A DNA stretch of 64,000 nt from Massiliimalia timonensis (GCF_900186585.1 NZ_FYDD01000004.1:186001-250000), one strand, 5' to 3'; positions 25,134 to 33,480 are shown, counted from the stretch's first letter. Translations and numbers: made by a program. Notes: a model not told the origin generated them from the sequence alone.

Positions 25134-26099
25134 TTATGCCCAGAACATATCCTGTGCTGGTTCTTTCATCACACACTGTTTTAAGGTGTTGATCGCGGTA
25201 TCCAACCCTTCCAGCTTGCTCATCAGGCCGTCTTCATGTTCAATGCTCATTACTTTGTCGTAACCGGCAAGGCGCAGCTCGGCGACAATATCTCTCCAGA
25301 ACAGTAAATCATGCCCGCAGCCGACAGAACGAAATCTCCAAGAGCGGTCTTCGGAGTAGTGGCGGGTATCCAAAACGCCGTTGACTGCCTTGTTGTATTC
25401 GTCTACCTTGGTGTCTTTTGCATGGAAGTGGTAGATCGCGTGATGTTTGCCCAATTCACGGATCGCCGCTACTGGGTCGATCCCCTGCCAGATCAGGTGG
25501 CTTGGGTCAAAGTTCGCGCCGATCTCTGGTCCGACCGCCTCACGGAGCTTTAACAGGGTGTATGGATTGTAAACGCAGAATCCGGGGTGCATTTCAAACG
25601 CGATTTTGGTCACGCCGTAGCTTTTTGCTTCCGCGGCTTTTTTCTTCCAGTACGGGATCAGCACTTCGTTCCACTGCCAGTTTAAGATTTCGGTATAATC
25701 ATCTGGCCAGGAGCAGGTGACCCAGTTTGGTTTTTGGCTGGTTTCACTGTCGCCCGGGCAGCCGGAGAAGGTCACGATGGTGTCGATGCCCATTTTCTGG
25801 GCCAGCTGAAATGCTTTGGTCAGCTCTTTGTCCGCAAAATCAGCCAGCTCTTTGTTTGGGTGAACCGGGTTATTGTGTGTGGACAAAGCGCAGATGCTCA
25901 TGTCGTATTTTTTCAGAGTATCTAAAAATTCCTGATATTTTGCTTCATCGTTTAACAGGACATCTGGGTCGCAGTGATGTTTTCCCGGGGAACCGCCGCA
26001 TCCCATTTCAATGGAGTAAACACCGCGTTCGGAAAGGATCTGACACATTTCTTCCAGAGATTCTGTCTGGAAAACAGGATTCATAACAGCAACGTACAT
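25134..26099 (-). CDS. Sugar phosphate isomerase/epimerase (xylose isomerase-like TIM barrel)
   Basis: A 321-residue TIM-barrel enzyme of the IolE/xylose-isomerase-like group, which isomerises keto sugars or inositol derivatives using a divalent metal. Metal-ligand segments are readable: VTKIAFEMHPGFCVYNP (Glu), GANFDPSHLIWQG (Asp/His), YHFHAKDTKVD (His, Asp) and MSIEHEDGLMS (Glu). It lies directly downstream of a Gfo/Idh/MocA dehydrogenase (20-base gap), so the two probably work in sequence on one substrate. That substrate cannot be named. AAGGTGG precedes the ATG. Confidence 0.87.
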   Translation of the reverse strand: MYVAVMNPVFQTESLEEMCQILSERGVYSIEMGCGGSPGKHHCDPDVLLNDEAKYQEFLDTLKKYDMSICALSTHNNPVHPNKELADFADKELTKAFQLAQKMGIDTIVTFSGCPGDSETSQKPNWVTCSWPDDYTEILNWQWNEVLIPYWKKKAAEAKSYGVTKIAFEMHPGFCVYNPYTLLKLREAVGPEIGANFDPSHLIWQGIDPVAAIRELGKHHAIYHFHAKDTKVDEYNKAVNGVLDTRHYSEDRSWRFRSVGCGHDLLFWRDIVAELRLAGYDKVMSIEHEDGLMSKLEGLDTAINTLKQCVMKEPAQDMFWA

Positions 26100-26119
26100 A
26101 ATGATACCACCTTTTTAAA

Positions 26120-27202
26120 TTAGTCAAAGTAAATTGTTTTTCCGGTTTCTGCGGATTTATAGATCGCTTCCAAAAGCTGGGTCACGACCAACGCCTGTTC
26201 TGGTTTTACGATCTGTTCGCCGCCGTTTTTCACAGCGTTATAGAAGACATCCTGTTCCACGTCGGGAGCGTCTTCCCCTTCCCCGTCATAGAATGCAACT
26301 CCCGCTGCATCCAAGGCGGGTTTTTCGGTGACCTGCTTGTTGTATTTTACGGTATTGATCCGCAGCCCGTCTTTCATGTCGGCGCCCGCTTTGGTCCCGC
26401 AAAGGGAGGTTTTTGCTTCATCTACATCCAGGCTGTTCAGCGCCCAGCTGGCTTCCAGCACAATGGTCGCGCCGTCTTTCATTTTGATAAAGCCAAACGC
26501 GGAATCCTCTACCGTGAATTTTTCACGGTCCCAGTCGCCCCAGGCGTTCGCGGTGTTTTTTTGGTCGCCCAGCTTTTTGAAGACAGAACCGGTAACAGAG
26601 GCCGGCTCATAATTATCCATCATCCAAAGAGTTAGATCCAGCGCATGGGTGCCAATGTCGATCAAAGGACCGCCGCCCTGCTCTTCCTCATTTAAGAAAA
26701 CGCCCCAGGTTGGCACGGCACGGCGCCGGATGGCGTGTGCCTTTGCATAATATACTTCGCCTAAATCGCCGTTTTCACAGGCTGCTTTCAAATAGCGGGA
26801 ATCTGGACGATAGCGGTTCTGATAACCGATATTCAGGATTTTTCCAGTTTCTTTGGCGGTTTCTACCATGGCTTTGGCATCCGCATAGGTTTTTGCCATC
26901 GGTTTTTCGCACATCACGTGCTTCCCAGCCTTCATGGCGTCGATGGAAATAAAGCTGTGGGAGCGGTTTGGAGTTAAAACATAAACTGCTTCGATCTCCT
27001 TTTCCTGCTCCAGAAGCTGTTTATAGTCGGTGTAAACATTTGTGTTTTCTGTGCCATACTCCTTTTTGGCTTTGAGGGCGCGCTCTTCAATCAAGTCGCA
27101 GACAGCCACGATCTCAAAATTTCCGTTTTTCTTGATCGCCGGTAGGTGTTTCCCGTTGGCGATACCGCCACATCCGACGATACCGATTTTTAGTTTTTCC
27201 AT
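26120..27202 (-). CDS. Gfo/Idh/MocA family oxidoreductase
   Basis: A 360-residue NAD(P)-dependent dehydrogenase. The Rossmann motif is GIVGCGGIANGKHLPAI (residues 7-23). The conserved EKPMAKT motif with the catalytic Lys is at about residues 97-103. DIGTHALDLTLWMMDN carries the active-site His/Asp region. Members oxidise or reduce sugars, inositols and bile-pigment-like compounds; the substrate here is unknown. It is the first structural gene after the LacI regulator and has AAAAGGAG ahead of the ATG. Confidence 0.9.
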   Translation of the reverse strand: MEKLKIGIVGCGGIANGKHLPAIKKNGNFEIVAVCDLIEERALKAKKEYGTENTNVYTDYKQLLEQEKEIEAVYVLTPNRSHSFISIDAMKAGKHVMCEKPMAKTYADAKAMVETAKETGKILNIGYQNRYRPDSRYLKAACENGDLGEVYYAKAHAIRRRAVPTWGVFLNEEEQGGGPLIDIGTHALDLTLWMMDNYEPASVTGSVFKKLGDQKNTANAWGDWDREKFTVEDSAFGFIKMKDGATIVLEASWALNSLDVDEAKTSLCGTKAGADMKDGLRINTVKYNKQVTEKPALDAAGVAFYDGEGEDAPDVEQDVFYNAVKNGGEQIVKPEQALVVTQLLEAIYKSAETGKTIYFD

Positions 27203-27256
27203 GCGAATAACTCCTTTTCAGAATAAATCTATAAAAATGGTTTCCCAAAACTGAGA

Positions 27257-28279
27257 CTATTTAGAGGGGCAGACTGACTGCCGCTGGATCAGCCGGTGCT
27301 GAACCAGCACGCTTTGTGTAGGATTGCCGCCGATACGTTCAAATAACAGCTCCATCGCCGTAGTGCCAATGGTGTACTGCGGCTGCCCGATCGTTGTGAC
27401 TGACGGCTGGTAAACTTCACTCATGGCCGTGTTGTCAAATCCGATCACGGAGATGTCCTGCGGAACGTGGATCCCGTTTGCCTCCAGGGCTTGAATCGCT
27501 CCGATCGCCCCGGCATCGGAAAAGGCAAAGATCGCATCCGGCAGCTCCTGTAATTTTAGAATTTGTTTTACACAGCGGTTTCCCGCCTTGTAGGTGAGGC
27601 CTTCCGGGAAGAGAAGCGCGGTGTCCACTGGGATCCCCGCCTCCTTCAGCGCTTTGCGGTACCCGGTTTCGCGCATGATCGCGGAGCCGGTGAGCGTCCC
27701 GTTGTAATCTGTATCAAGCAGGTCCGATTCGATCCCCAGCAATGCGATCCGCCGTTTCCCGTTTTCGATCAAAAATTTGGTTGCGTCATAACCTGCCTGA
27801 ATATTGTCGATGCTGACGCAGGAAATATCCGGGTCACCCACTGGTTCACAGGCGCAGACGATGGGGTAACTGCGGTTTAGCTCGCTGATCTGTTGTTCTG
27901 CGTGAAGGGTCGTCATAAAGATCGCGCCGTCCACGACTTTGGTCTGTATCATGGAAATGGCGTCTAGAATATTCTTTTGCAGGTCACGGGTCGTCATGAT
28001 GAGGACGTTGTAATCAAGCTCTCGGGCCTTATCCTCGATACCGCGTACTACGCGGGAATAAAACTGGTTAGAAATGCTATTGAGCACCACTAAGATCCGC
28101 TTTGTGTGGAGCTGGCGTAAATTTTTACCCAAAAAGTTGGGGCTGTAATGCAATGCATGAACTGCCTCCATTACCTGCCGGCGGGTATTTTCTTTTACAC
28201 TTTCGGGCTGGTTCAGTGCGCGGGATACTGTTGCCACCGAAACACCGGCCAGGCGCGCCACCTCTTTGATCGTTGCCAT
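27257..28279 (-). CDS. LacI-family transcriptional repressor
   Basis: A 340-residue repressor. The N-terminal HTH and hinge are TIKEVARLAGVSVATVSRAL followed by NQPESVKENTR. The periplasmic-binding-protein-like ligand domain spans about residues 60-335 and contains VIGFDNTAMSEVYQPSVTT. It is encoded ahead of, and in the same direction as, the dehydrogenase/epimerase genes (54-base gap). Two matching palindromic sites lie just downstream of its own promoter, which indicates autorepression and probably control of the whole cluster. GAGGTG precedes the ATG. Confidence 0.93.
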   Translation of the reverse strand: MATIKEVARLAGVSVATVSRALNQPESVKENTRRQVMEAVHALHYSPNFLGKNLRQLHTKRILVVLNSISNQFYSRVVRGIEDKARELDYNVLIMTTRDLQKNILDAISMIQTKVVDGAIFMTTLHAEQQISELNRSYPIVCACEPVGDPDISCVSIDNIQAGYDATKFLIENGKRRIALLGIESDLLDTDYNGTLTGSAIMRETGYRKALKEAGIPVDTALLFPEGLTYKAGNRCVKQILKLQELPDAIFAFSDAGAIGAIQALEANGIHVPQDISVIGFDNTAMSEVYQPSVTTIGQPQYTIGTTAMELLFERIGGNPTQSVLVQHRLIQRQSVCPSK

Positions 28280-28303
28280 TTCACACCTCGCAAGCTTGAT
28301 TTC

Positions 28304-28346
28304 GTAAACGATTACAATTTTTGATTCCTAAAATGTAATCGTTTAC
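28304..28346. promoter_or_regulatory. Paired LacI-type operators
   Basis: GTAAACGATTACA (28304-28316) and its exact reverse complement TGTAATCGTTTAC (28334-28346) have centres 30 bases apart, close to three helical turns. Each contains the central CG typical of LacI-family sites. They sit between the -10 element and the LacI start codon, so a bound dimer pair would block transcription. Confidence 0.85.
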
Positions 28347-28352
28347 AGTTTG

Positions 28353-28381
28353 AATATACTACAGGGAAAATAAAATTTCAA
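28353..28381 (-). promoter_or_regulatory. Promoter of the LacI-regulator/dehydrogenase/epimerase cluster
   Basis: TTGAAA (28376-28381) and TATATT (28353-28358) on the minus strand, 17 bases apart. The two operators begin 7 bases downstream. Confidence 0.8.
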
Positions 28382-28484
28382 CCTTTTTTTGGAAGAAAAG
28401 AAAAAACCGTGTTTCTGCATAAATTGAAAATAAAAATATTGTGTATTTTGTAAAATGGCAAATATTCAGTTTTTATGTTGAAAA

Positions 28485-28644
28485 AGTGGAAAAATAGCGA
28501 CTTTTCAACAAATATACAGATTGTAATGGTGGAAAATGTGGAAATAAAAATTTATAATGTGGAAAAGTCAGTTGAAAAGGTTAAAAACTCCGCAAAAATA
28601 GGGTGTAAAATAGTAGAAAAGAAATTTTGCAATAATGTGGATAA
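28485..28644. promoter_or_regulatory. Cluster of DnaA-box-like 9-mers in an AT-rich gap
   Basis: Five similar 9-mers lie in the same orientation: AGTGGAAAA (28485), GGTGGAAAA (28528), TGTGGAAAT (28537), TGTGGAAAA (28558) and TGTGGATAA (28636). The last is the exact reverse complement of the DnaA consensus TTATCCACA. The fourth fits the relaxed form TTWTNCACA. The others differ from that form by one base. The flanks are extremely AT-rich. No dnaA or dnaN gene is nearby. Confidence 0.4.
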
Positions 28645-28753
28645 GTTGTGAAGAACAGAAATTTACAAAGTGTATATTTGCTGTTTTGACAAAATTTACA
28701 AATTCATTAAATTAAGATAATATAATAGAAAAAAACAAAAGGAATTCTGCCCC

Positions 28754-31402
28754 ATGAAACAAACCAAATGCTCACTGATCCTTGCCCCGGCAGGGGTGTT
28801 TCTTTTGCTGTCCGCCGTGTATCTGCTCTGCGGACTGTTTCCTTATGGAGAAAATACCATGGCGTGGGGCGATATGACCCAGCAGGTGATCCCTTTGCTG
28901 TTGGAATTAAAACAGATGCTTTTGGGCGGAGATGGATTGACCTTTTCCCACCTGACTGCGGGCGGGATGAATTTTGTGGGAGTTATCTTATTTTTTATGG
29001 CCAGCCCTTTTTCTTTATTGGCGCTGCCGATCCCCGATACCCAGCTGATCGTCTGGGTAAATGTGCTGGTCATGGCGAAATTGATGCTCTGCGGGTTCTG
29101 CGCGCAGTGGTTCTTCTTTAAAAAGTTCCCCAAGCTTTCCGGAGGTTTATCTGCGGTACTGGGGATTTCCTATGCAATGTGCGGGTACGCTTTGTTGTTC
29201 TTTCAAAATATGATCTGGCTGGATTTTATGGCACTGTTCCCGCTTCTGCTCCTTGCGCTTGACCGTTTACTGGTCCGCTCCCGCCCAATGGCGTTTATTT
29301 TTGTCTTAAGCGGAATGCTGATCATCAACCTGTATTTGAGCTATATGCTGATCTTGTTTTTGGTCTTGTTCTGTGGATTTTATCTGTTTTTCTTTTCCGA
29401 AATAGAAAAGAAAAGCAGGGGGCGCGCCGCTTTTTTGCTGGGGATCTCTGTCCTGCTGGCGGCCCTTTTGACCGCCCCGGCATGGCTCAGCTTTTGGAGG
29501 CAGTACCTAAACTCCGCCCGTGGCGTAGACCTGATCACCAGCCTGAGCGGCGGTAACTTTTTTGCAGATATCCGGACGACCTTTTGTATCCTTCTGCCCT
29601 GCCCGCTATTGATTGCGGGCGCTATTTTCCCGGCGCCGGATTACCCTAAAAAGCGCAGGCTGTTTTTATGGCTGCTCCTGCTCATGGCCGTGCCGCTTTG
29701 TATTGACCCGGTCAACCGGATGTGGCATACGGGAAGCTATCAGGCGTTTCCGGCGCGGTACGGATATATCACAGTGATGATGGGGCTGGTCCTTGCGGCG
29801 ATGATGCTGTCGTCTTATCAGGGAGCGCCAAAGTACAGCCGCAGGAAAGTGCTTTACCTGTGCTGGGGAACAATGGCGTTTTACCTATTAACGGTAATCG
29901 GTGTACTAGTCTTTTTGGACAAGGATCTGAAGCAGTATGTCCGCTCCCTGTGGGTGAACGACGGGCAGTTTGTCAGTATTCTGCTGGTATTTGTCGCAGG
30001 GTTTCTCTGTGTATTCGTCACGTTGTTCTGCTGGCAGAATCAATGGCTGACTCGGCGTACACTGGCCTTGCTGCTTTGCGCCTCCACCCTGACAGGAGGC
30101 TTCTTCTACAGCGACGTGTTCTTGGGGCAAGCCGCCCGAAGCCCACAAAGCTGGCAGCTGGCGGCAGATCTTGCCGGACGGATCGACGATACGGGTTATT
30201 ACCGGGTAAAGATGGAGAATAAGGATTTTGACATCAACCTTTTGGGCGGGATAGGATATAACAACTTAGGGCATTATACCTCCCTGACCTCGGAAGAATA
30301 TTTATTCGGGATGAAAAAACTGGGCTATTCCTGCTATTGGATGGAGACCAGCCCGGTAGGCGGGACTGTGCTGACGGATGCGCTGCTCTGCAACCGGTAT
30401 ATTATAGAACGCACCGGCAGTGAGGAAGAGGGAGAGCTTCTTTACATCAACGAAAAATATCAGATCCGGGCGCTTTCTGATATGTTGCCGTTAGGGATCG
30501 TGACAAACAGCGGGCTTTCAGAACAACTGACAGATGGGACCCGTTCAGAGGTGCAGCAGCAATTATTTCAAGAGATCTTTCAAAGTGAAGAACAGCTTAT
30601 CACCTCGTATGAGCCGGCAGAACAGCAGAATATCTCGGTGGAACGGACTTCCGGGCACTACCGGCTCCAACGGGGAGAGGGGAGCAACCCGTCAGGGCTG
30701 ACGTGGAGCATCCCGGTGACCCAAAGGCAAGCCCTTTATTTTGACTGCTTTGACGCACTGAGCACCAAGTTGACCGAACCGATCAACGGAGCGTTCACCG
30801 TATCAGTAAACGGGGAGGAGCTGCTCCAGGGCTACCCCTCTAAATCCAAGAACGGGCTGTTGTATTTGGGGACATTTGAAAACGAAACAGTACAGGTTCA
30901 GGTAACGCTGCACAAGGACGTGGAAGCAAAGTCCTTTGGGGTATACGGCATGGATCTGCCCTTGCTCGCCTCTCAGCTTCAAAGCCGGAAAACCGCGGAC
31001 CTGACCGTGCGGGGCGGGAGTATCCAGGGGACTTGTGAATCCTCCGGAGAGGAATGGCTGTTTTTATCTGTACCGTATGACAAAGGCTTTTCCGCCAAGG
31101 TCAACGGAAGCGAAGCGGAAATTTACCGGGTATTCGACACCTTTATGGCGGTGCCGCTTCAAGATGGGGAGAATGTGATCCAGATCGAATATCAGACCCC
31201 CGGCGCGAAAGCAGGGCTGCTCCTGTGTCTGGCAGGGATTCTGGGAGTGGCGCTGCTGGGGATCTTCAAACGGATAAAAATACCTGCCATGTTTGAAAAA
31301 GCGGCGGTTTTCCTGCTGGGAGGGATGGCGCTGTTGATTTTGGCAGTGGTTTATTTGGCGCCGGTATTGCTGTGGGTCAAGGCGCATTTCTTGATTTCTT
31401 AA
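28754..31402 (+). CDS. YfhO-family large membrane protein
   Basis: An 882-residue polytopic protein of the YfhO family, related to GT-C type glycosyltransferases that modify wall polymers or lipoteichoic acid in Firmicutes. About 12 hydrophobic segments occupy residues 1-440. An extracytoplasmic domain follows (about 450-845, with beta-rich VYGMDLPLLASQLQSRK). Two more C-terminal helices end the protein. The early loop has GENTMAWGDMTQQVIPLL, where GT-C enzymes place acidic active-site residues. AAAGGA precedes the ATG. It is monocistronic, with a strong terminator. Confidence 0.88.
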   Translation: MKQTKCSLILAPAGVFLLLSAVYLLCGLFPYGENTMAWGDMTQQVIPLLLELKQMLLGGDGLTFSHLTAGGMNFVGVILFFMASPFSLLALPIPDTQLIVWVNVLVMAKLMLCGFCAQWFFFKKFPKLSGGLSAVLGISYAMCGYALLFFQNMIWLDFMALFPLLLLALDRLLVRSRPMAFIFVLSGMLIINLYLSYMLILFLVLFCGFYLFFFSEIEKKSRGRAAFLLGISVLLAALLTAPAWLSFWRQYLNSARGVDLITSLSGGNFFADIRTTFCILLPCPLLIAGAIFPAPDYPKKRRLFLWLLLLMAVPLCIDPVNRMWHTGSYQAFPARYGYITVMMGLVLAAMMLSSYQGAPKYSRRKVLYLCWGTMAFYLLTVIGVLVFLDKDLKQYVRSLWVNDGQFVSILLVFVAGFLCVFVTLFCWQNQWLTRRTLALLLCASTLTGGFFYSDVFLGQAARSPQSWQLAADLAGRIDDTGYYRVKMENKDFDINLLGGIGYNNLGHYTSLTSEEYLFGMKKLGYSCYWMETSPVGGTVLTDALLCNRYIIERTGSEEEGELLYINEKYQIRALSDMLPLGIVTNSGLSEQLTDGTRSEVQQQLFQEIFQSEEQLITSYEPAEQQNISVERTSGHYRLQRGEGSNPSGLTWSIPVTQRQALYFDCFDALSTKLTEPINGAFTVSVNGEELLQGYPSKSKNGLLYLGTFENETVQVQVTLHKDVEAKSFGVYGMDLPLLASQLQSRKTADLTVRGGSIQGTCESSGEEWLFLSVPYDKGFSAKVNGSEAEIYRVFDTFMAVPLQDGENVIQIEYQTPGAKAGLLLCLAGILGVALLGIFKRIKIPAMFEKAAVFLLGGMALLILAVVYLAPVLLWVKAHFLIS

Positions 31403-31434
31403 AAACGAAGGGCTTTTGCCCTTCGTTTTTTTAT
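31401..31434 (+). terminator. Terminator of the YfhO-family gene
   Basis: AAAAACGAAGGGC pairs with its complement around TTTT, then a T-run. It overlaps the stop codon. Confidence 0.9.
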
Positions 31435-31533
31435 TTTTTCCGAAACCGGAAAGAGAAATGATGATTTTGTAGCAAAAGACAGCGCAAAACATAAGATAAG
31501 ATAAAACTATTTCTTCAGGGAACGGAGGATATT

Positions 31534-32622
31534 ATGAACAGTTTATCTGTAGATTTCTTTTTAGGCGCCAACTCCGAACACGGTTTTTTCTCCCATTTTG
31601 ACCAGCTTCAGGACCCTTACAGCGATTTCCAGACCTTTATTATCAAGGCAGGGCCGGGAACGGGGAAATCCACGATGATGAAAAAGCTGGCAAGGCGGTA
31701 TGCGGACCGTGAAAGGCTGGTGGAGCGGGTGCATTGCTCTTCTGACCCGGATTCCTTAGACGGGGTGATCCTTCATGACAACCGCATCCAGATCGTAGAC
31801 GGGACCCCTCCCCATGTCATGGAGCCTCGATTTGCGGCCGCGGGAGAAACGATTTTAAGCTTTTACCCGGCATTTTGCGAAAAGGAGTTGCGCAAACACA
31901 GGCTGGAGATCGCGCAGACATCATCAGTGATTTCAGGATTCCACCGGCGTTTCTGCGAATTGCTTCGCTGTGCGAACCTGTTGCTGGATAGCAATGCAGC
32001 GCTGATTCGTAAAAGCTTGAACCAGCCCAAGCTGGAACGTGCGGTTCAGGGGATTTTAAAGCGGGAGTTATCTCACAAGAAAAAACAGGAAGGGATGGGT
32101 CTTGCAAAAACAAGGCTGGTAAGCGCGTTCACCCCGAAAGGCCTTATTACATATCAGGATACAATCAATACGCTGTGTGGGAAGGTATATTTGCTCGACG
32201 ATGAATACCGTATTTGTTCCCACCTGTTTTTAACCATAGTCCGCGATGCGGTATTGAAGGCCGGGTACGATTGTTACGTCTGCTATTCCCCGTTCCATCC
32301 GGATACGCAAATCGACCAGGTGCTGATCCCTGATTTGGGGCTTGGATTTGTTACACGGAGCCGTTTTCTCCCATTGGAGCAGGTGCATGCCAATAAGGTG
32401 ATCCATGCGACCCGTTTCTTTGACCGCGAGATCCTGCGCCAGAAAAAACAGCGCCTCAGCTTTTGCAGAAAAACGGCGGCCGCTATTTTGGAAGAAGCGC
32501 TGGAAGCATTGGCTCAGGCAAAGGCCGCGCACGACGTCTTAGAAGAATTTTATGCTCCTAATGTAGATTTTTCTGTAGTGGATCAGATTACGGAGGAGTT
32601 TTTTAATCGTTTGGAAGCATGA
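31534..32622 (+). CDS. P-loop ATPase of the PRK06851-like group
   Basis: A 362-residue cytosolic protein. The Walker A motif is AGPGTGKSTMMKKL at residues about 39-52. A conserved block VERVHCSSDPDSLDGVIL, then IQIVDGTPPHVMEP, follows; this combination is what I recall from the conserved Firmicutes ATPases called PRK06851. The C-terminal half is alpha-helical, with a coiled-coil-like end (EEALEALAQAKAAHDVLEE). No function is established for the group. GGAGGATATT precedes the ATG. It stands alone. Confidence 0.72.
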   Translation: MNSLSVDFFLGANSEHGFFSHFDQLQDPYSDFQTFIIKAGPGTGKSTMMKKLARRYADRERLVERVHCSSDPDSLDGVILHDNRIQIVDGTPPHVMEPRFAAAGETILSFYPAFCEKELRKHRLEIAQTSSVISGFHRRFCELLRCANLLLDSNAALIRKSLNQPKLERAVQGILKRELSHKKKQEGMGLAKTRLVSAFTPKGLITYQDTINTLCGKVYLLDDEYRICSHLFLTIVRDAVLKAGYDCYVCYSPFHPDTQIDQVLIPDLGLGFVTRSRFLPLEQVHANKVIHATRFFDREILRQKKQRLSFCRKTAAAILEEALEALAQAKAAHDVLEEFYAPNVDFSVVDQITEEFFNRLEA

Positions 32623-32625
32623 GTC

Positions 32626-32663
32626 AACAGGAAGAAAAGGGGATTTCCCCTTTTCTTCCTGTT
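32626..32663 (+). terminator. Hairpin after the P-loop ATPase gene
   Basis: Eighteen perfectly paired bases on each side (32626-32643 and 32646-32663) with a 2-base loop. The following T-run is weak (TCTGTATAAAA), so termination efficiency is uncertain. Confidence 0.6.
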
Positions 32664-32726
32664 TCTGTATAAAAAGGAAAAATCCTCCCAAACTGGTAGT
32701 AAGCGTAAGAAAAGGAGGAAATTTCC

Positions 32727-33230
32727 ATGAAAGTAAAACAGGTGGCACATTTATGTTTGATAGGAATTTTGCTGGCGACGGTATTTTTCTGCGGGATCAG
32801 TGTAGAGGCAAAACCGGCAAATGTTTTTGATGGCAAGTTTACTGTTTATAAACGGGTAAAGGAAACACAGCTTTTGGCAAACCCGGATAGCGCCTACCGG
32901 TTCCGACTGGAATGGCTGGATGAAAACGGGCAGGTCACAAAGATAGAAAACAGGAGAATCTTACCTGAAGAAAACTGGCTGTATCCGGTAGACGACCAGG
33001 GCTATGCGACCCTAAAGGCAGAGTTTGAGGGGTTAGAGCCGGGAAGCTACCGTTTAGCAGAATTGGGCACGATGCAATACAGCTTCCAAAAGGGCGGAAA
33101 TTACTCCGGAAAGGTAAGGACGAATCAAAACGCAGTATATTTTACCTTAGATGAAGAAACACCGCGGGCAAGTGCTACCTTTATCAGCCGGCACCACGAA
33201 ACAGGCGCGGGGCTTTGGCTCCACCTGTAG
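32727..33230 (+). CDS. Small secreted protein, possible single Cna-B/SpaA-like domain
   Basis: A 167-residue protein with a clear Sec signal peptide (MKVKQVAHLCLIGILLATVF, cleavage probably after VEA near residue 30). The mature part is about 137 residues and beta-rich. The pattern FTVYKRVKETQL, YRFRLEWLDENGQV, ATLKAEFEGLEPGSYRLAEL resembles pilin/collagen-binding B-type domains (GSYRLAE is like G-Y-L-E). No LPxTG anchor or membrane segment follows, so it would be released or non-covalently bound. It ends abruptly after GAGLWLHL. The assignment is tentative. AAGGAGG precedes the ATG. Confidence 0.65.
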   Translation: MKVKQVAHLCLIGILLATVFFCGISVEAKPANVFDGKFTVYKRVKETQLLANPDSAYRFRLEWLDENGQVTKIENRRILPEENWLYPVDDQGYATLKAEFEGLEPGSYRLAELGTMQYSFQKGGNYSGKVRTNQNAVYFTLDEETPRASATFISRHHETGAGLWLHL

Positions 33231-33238
33231 AATATTGG

Positions 33239-33267
33239 TTGACAATCGTTCCTTTCAGGTGTATCAT
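33239..33267 (+). promoter_or_regulatory. Promoter ahead of the hydG leader RNA
   Basis: A perfect TTGACA (33239-33244) and TATCAT (33262-33267) with a 17-base spacer, starting a transcript near 33274. Confidence 0.7.
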
Positions 33268-33268
33268 G

Positions 33269-33456
33269 AAGTTAAACATTCCGGTGCGGGAGAAGATTCT
33301 GCCGGGCTGGAAAAGCAATAAAAGTTCTGATGCACAAGGGAAGATCCCTATGATAAAGACGTTGACAAGGTAAACCAAACATGGGGTTACTGCGATTTAA
33401 CTTGGGAAAATAGGCCTGTGTATCTAATCTTTTAGATGCACAGGCCTTTTGTTTTG
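33269..33456 (+). ncRNA. Structured leader RNA with attenuator ahead of TM1266/hydG
   Basis: Between the promoter and the regulator gene lie several stems. One is a hairpin at 33279-33312 (GCGGGA/TTCTGC core). A second is AGGGA/TCCCT at 33337-33349. A third is at about 33368-33391 (GTAACC/GGTTAC type). A full intrinsic terminator ends about 25 bases before the start codon. GATGCACA at 33329-33336 repeats the terminator's right arm, so it can pair with the left arm (33417-33424) and form an antiterminator. AAGTTAAA (33269) also pairs with TTTAACTT (33396), although the first bases may precede the transcription start. The pattern is that of a riboswitch-type leader. I cannot match it to a family I know. 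Confidence 0.5.
33412..33451 (+). terminator. Attenuator terminator upstream of the TM1266-type gene
   Basis: AGGCCTGTGTATCTAA (33412-33427) pairs with 33431-33446 with a 3-base loop and one G-U, followed by TTTTGTTTTG. The ribosome binding site of the gene begins about 18 bases later. Confidence 0.8.
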
Positions 33457-33480
33457 TGCGTTCACAGGAAAGGAGCACCT

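Noticed and set aside
28686-28725. TTGACA and TATAAT upstream of the YfhO gene as a promoter
   Set aside because: The two hexamers are about 28 bases apart, too far for one sigma-A promoter. Another -35 may be used, but I cannot choose one.
28441-28753. The AT-rich DnaA-box gap as the chromosomal origin itself
   Set aside because: No dnaA, dnaN, rpmH or gidB/parAB genes nearby, and only one exact box. Reported as a DnaA-box-like cluster only.
33362-33367. A second TTGACA inside the hydG leader
   Set aside because: No -10 element at 16-18 bases; the position expected reads GGTTAC-like sequence within a stem.
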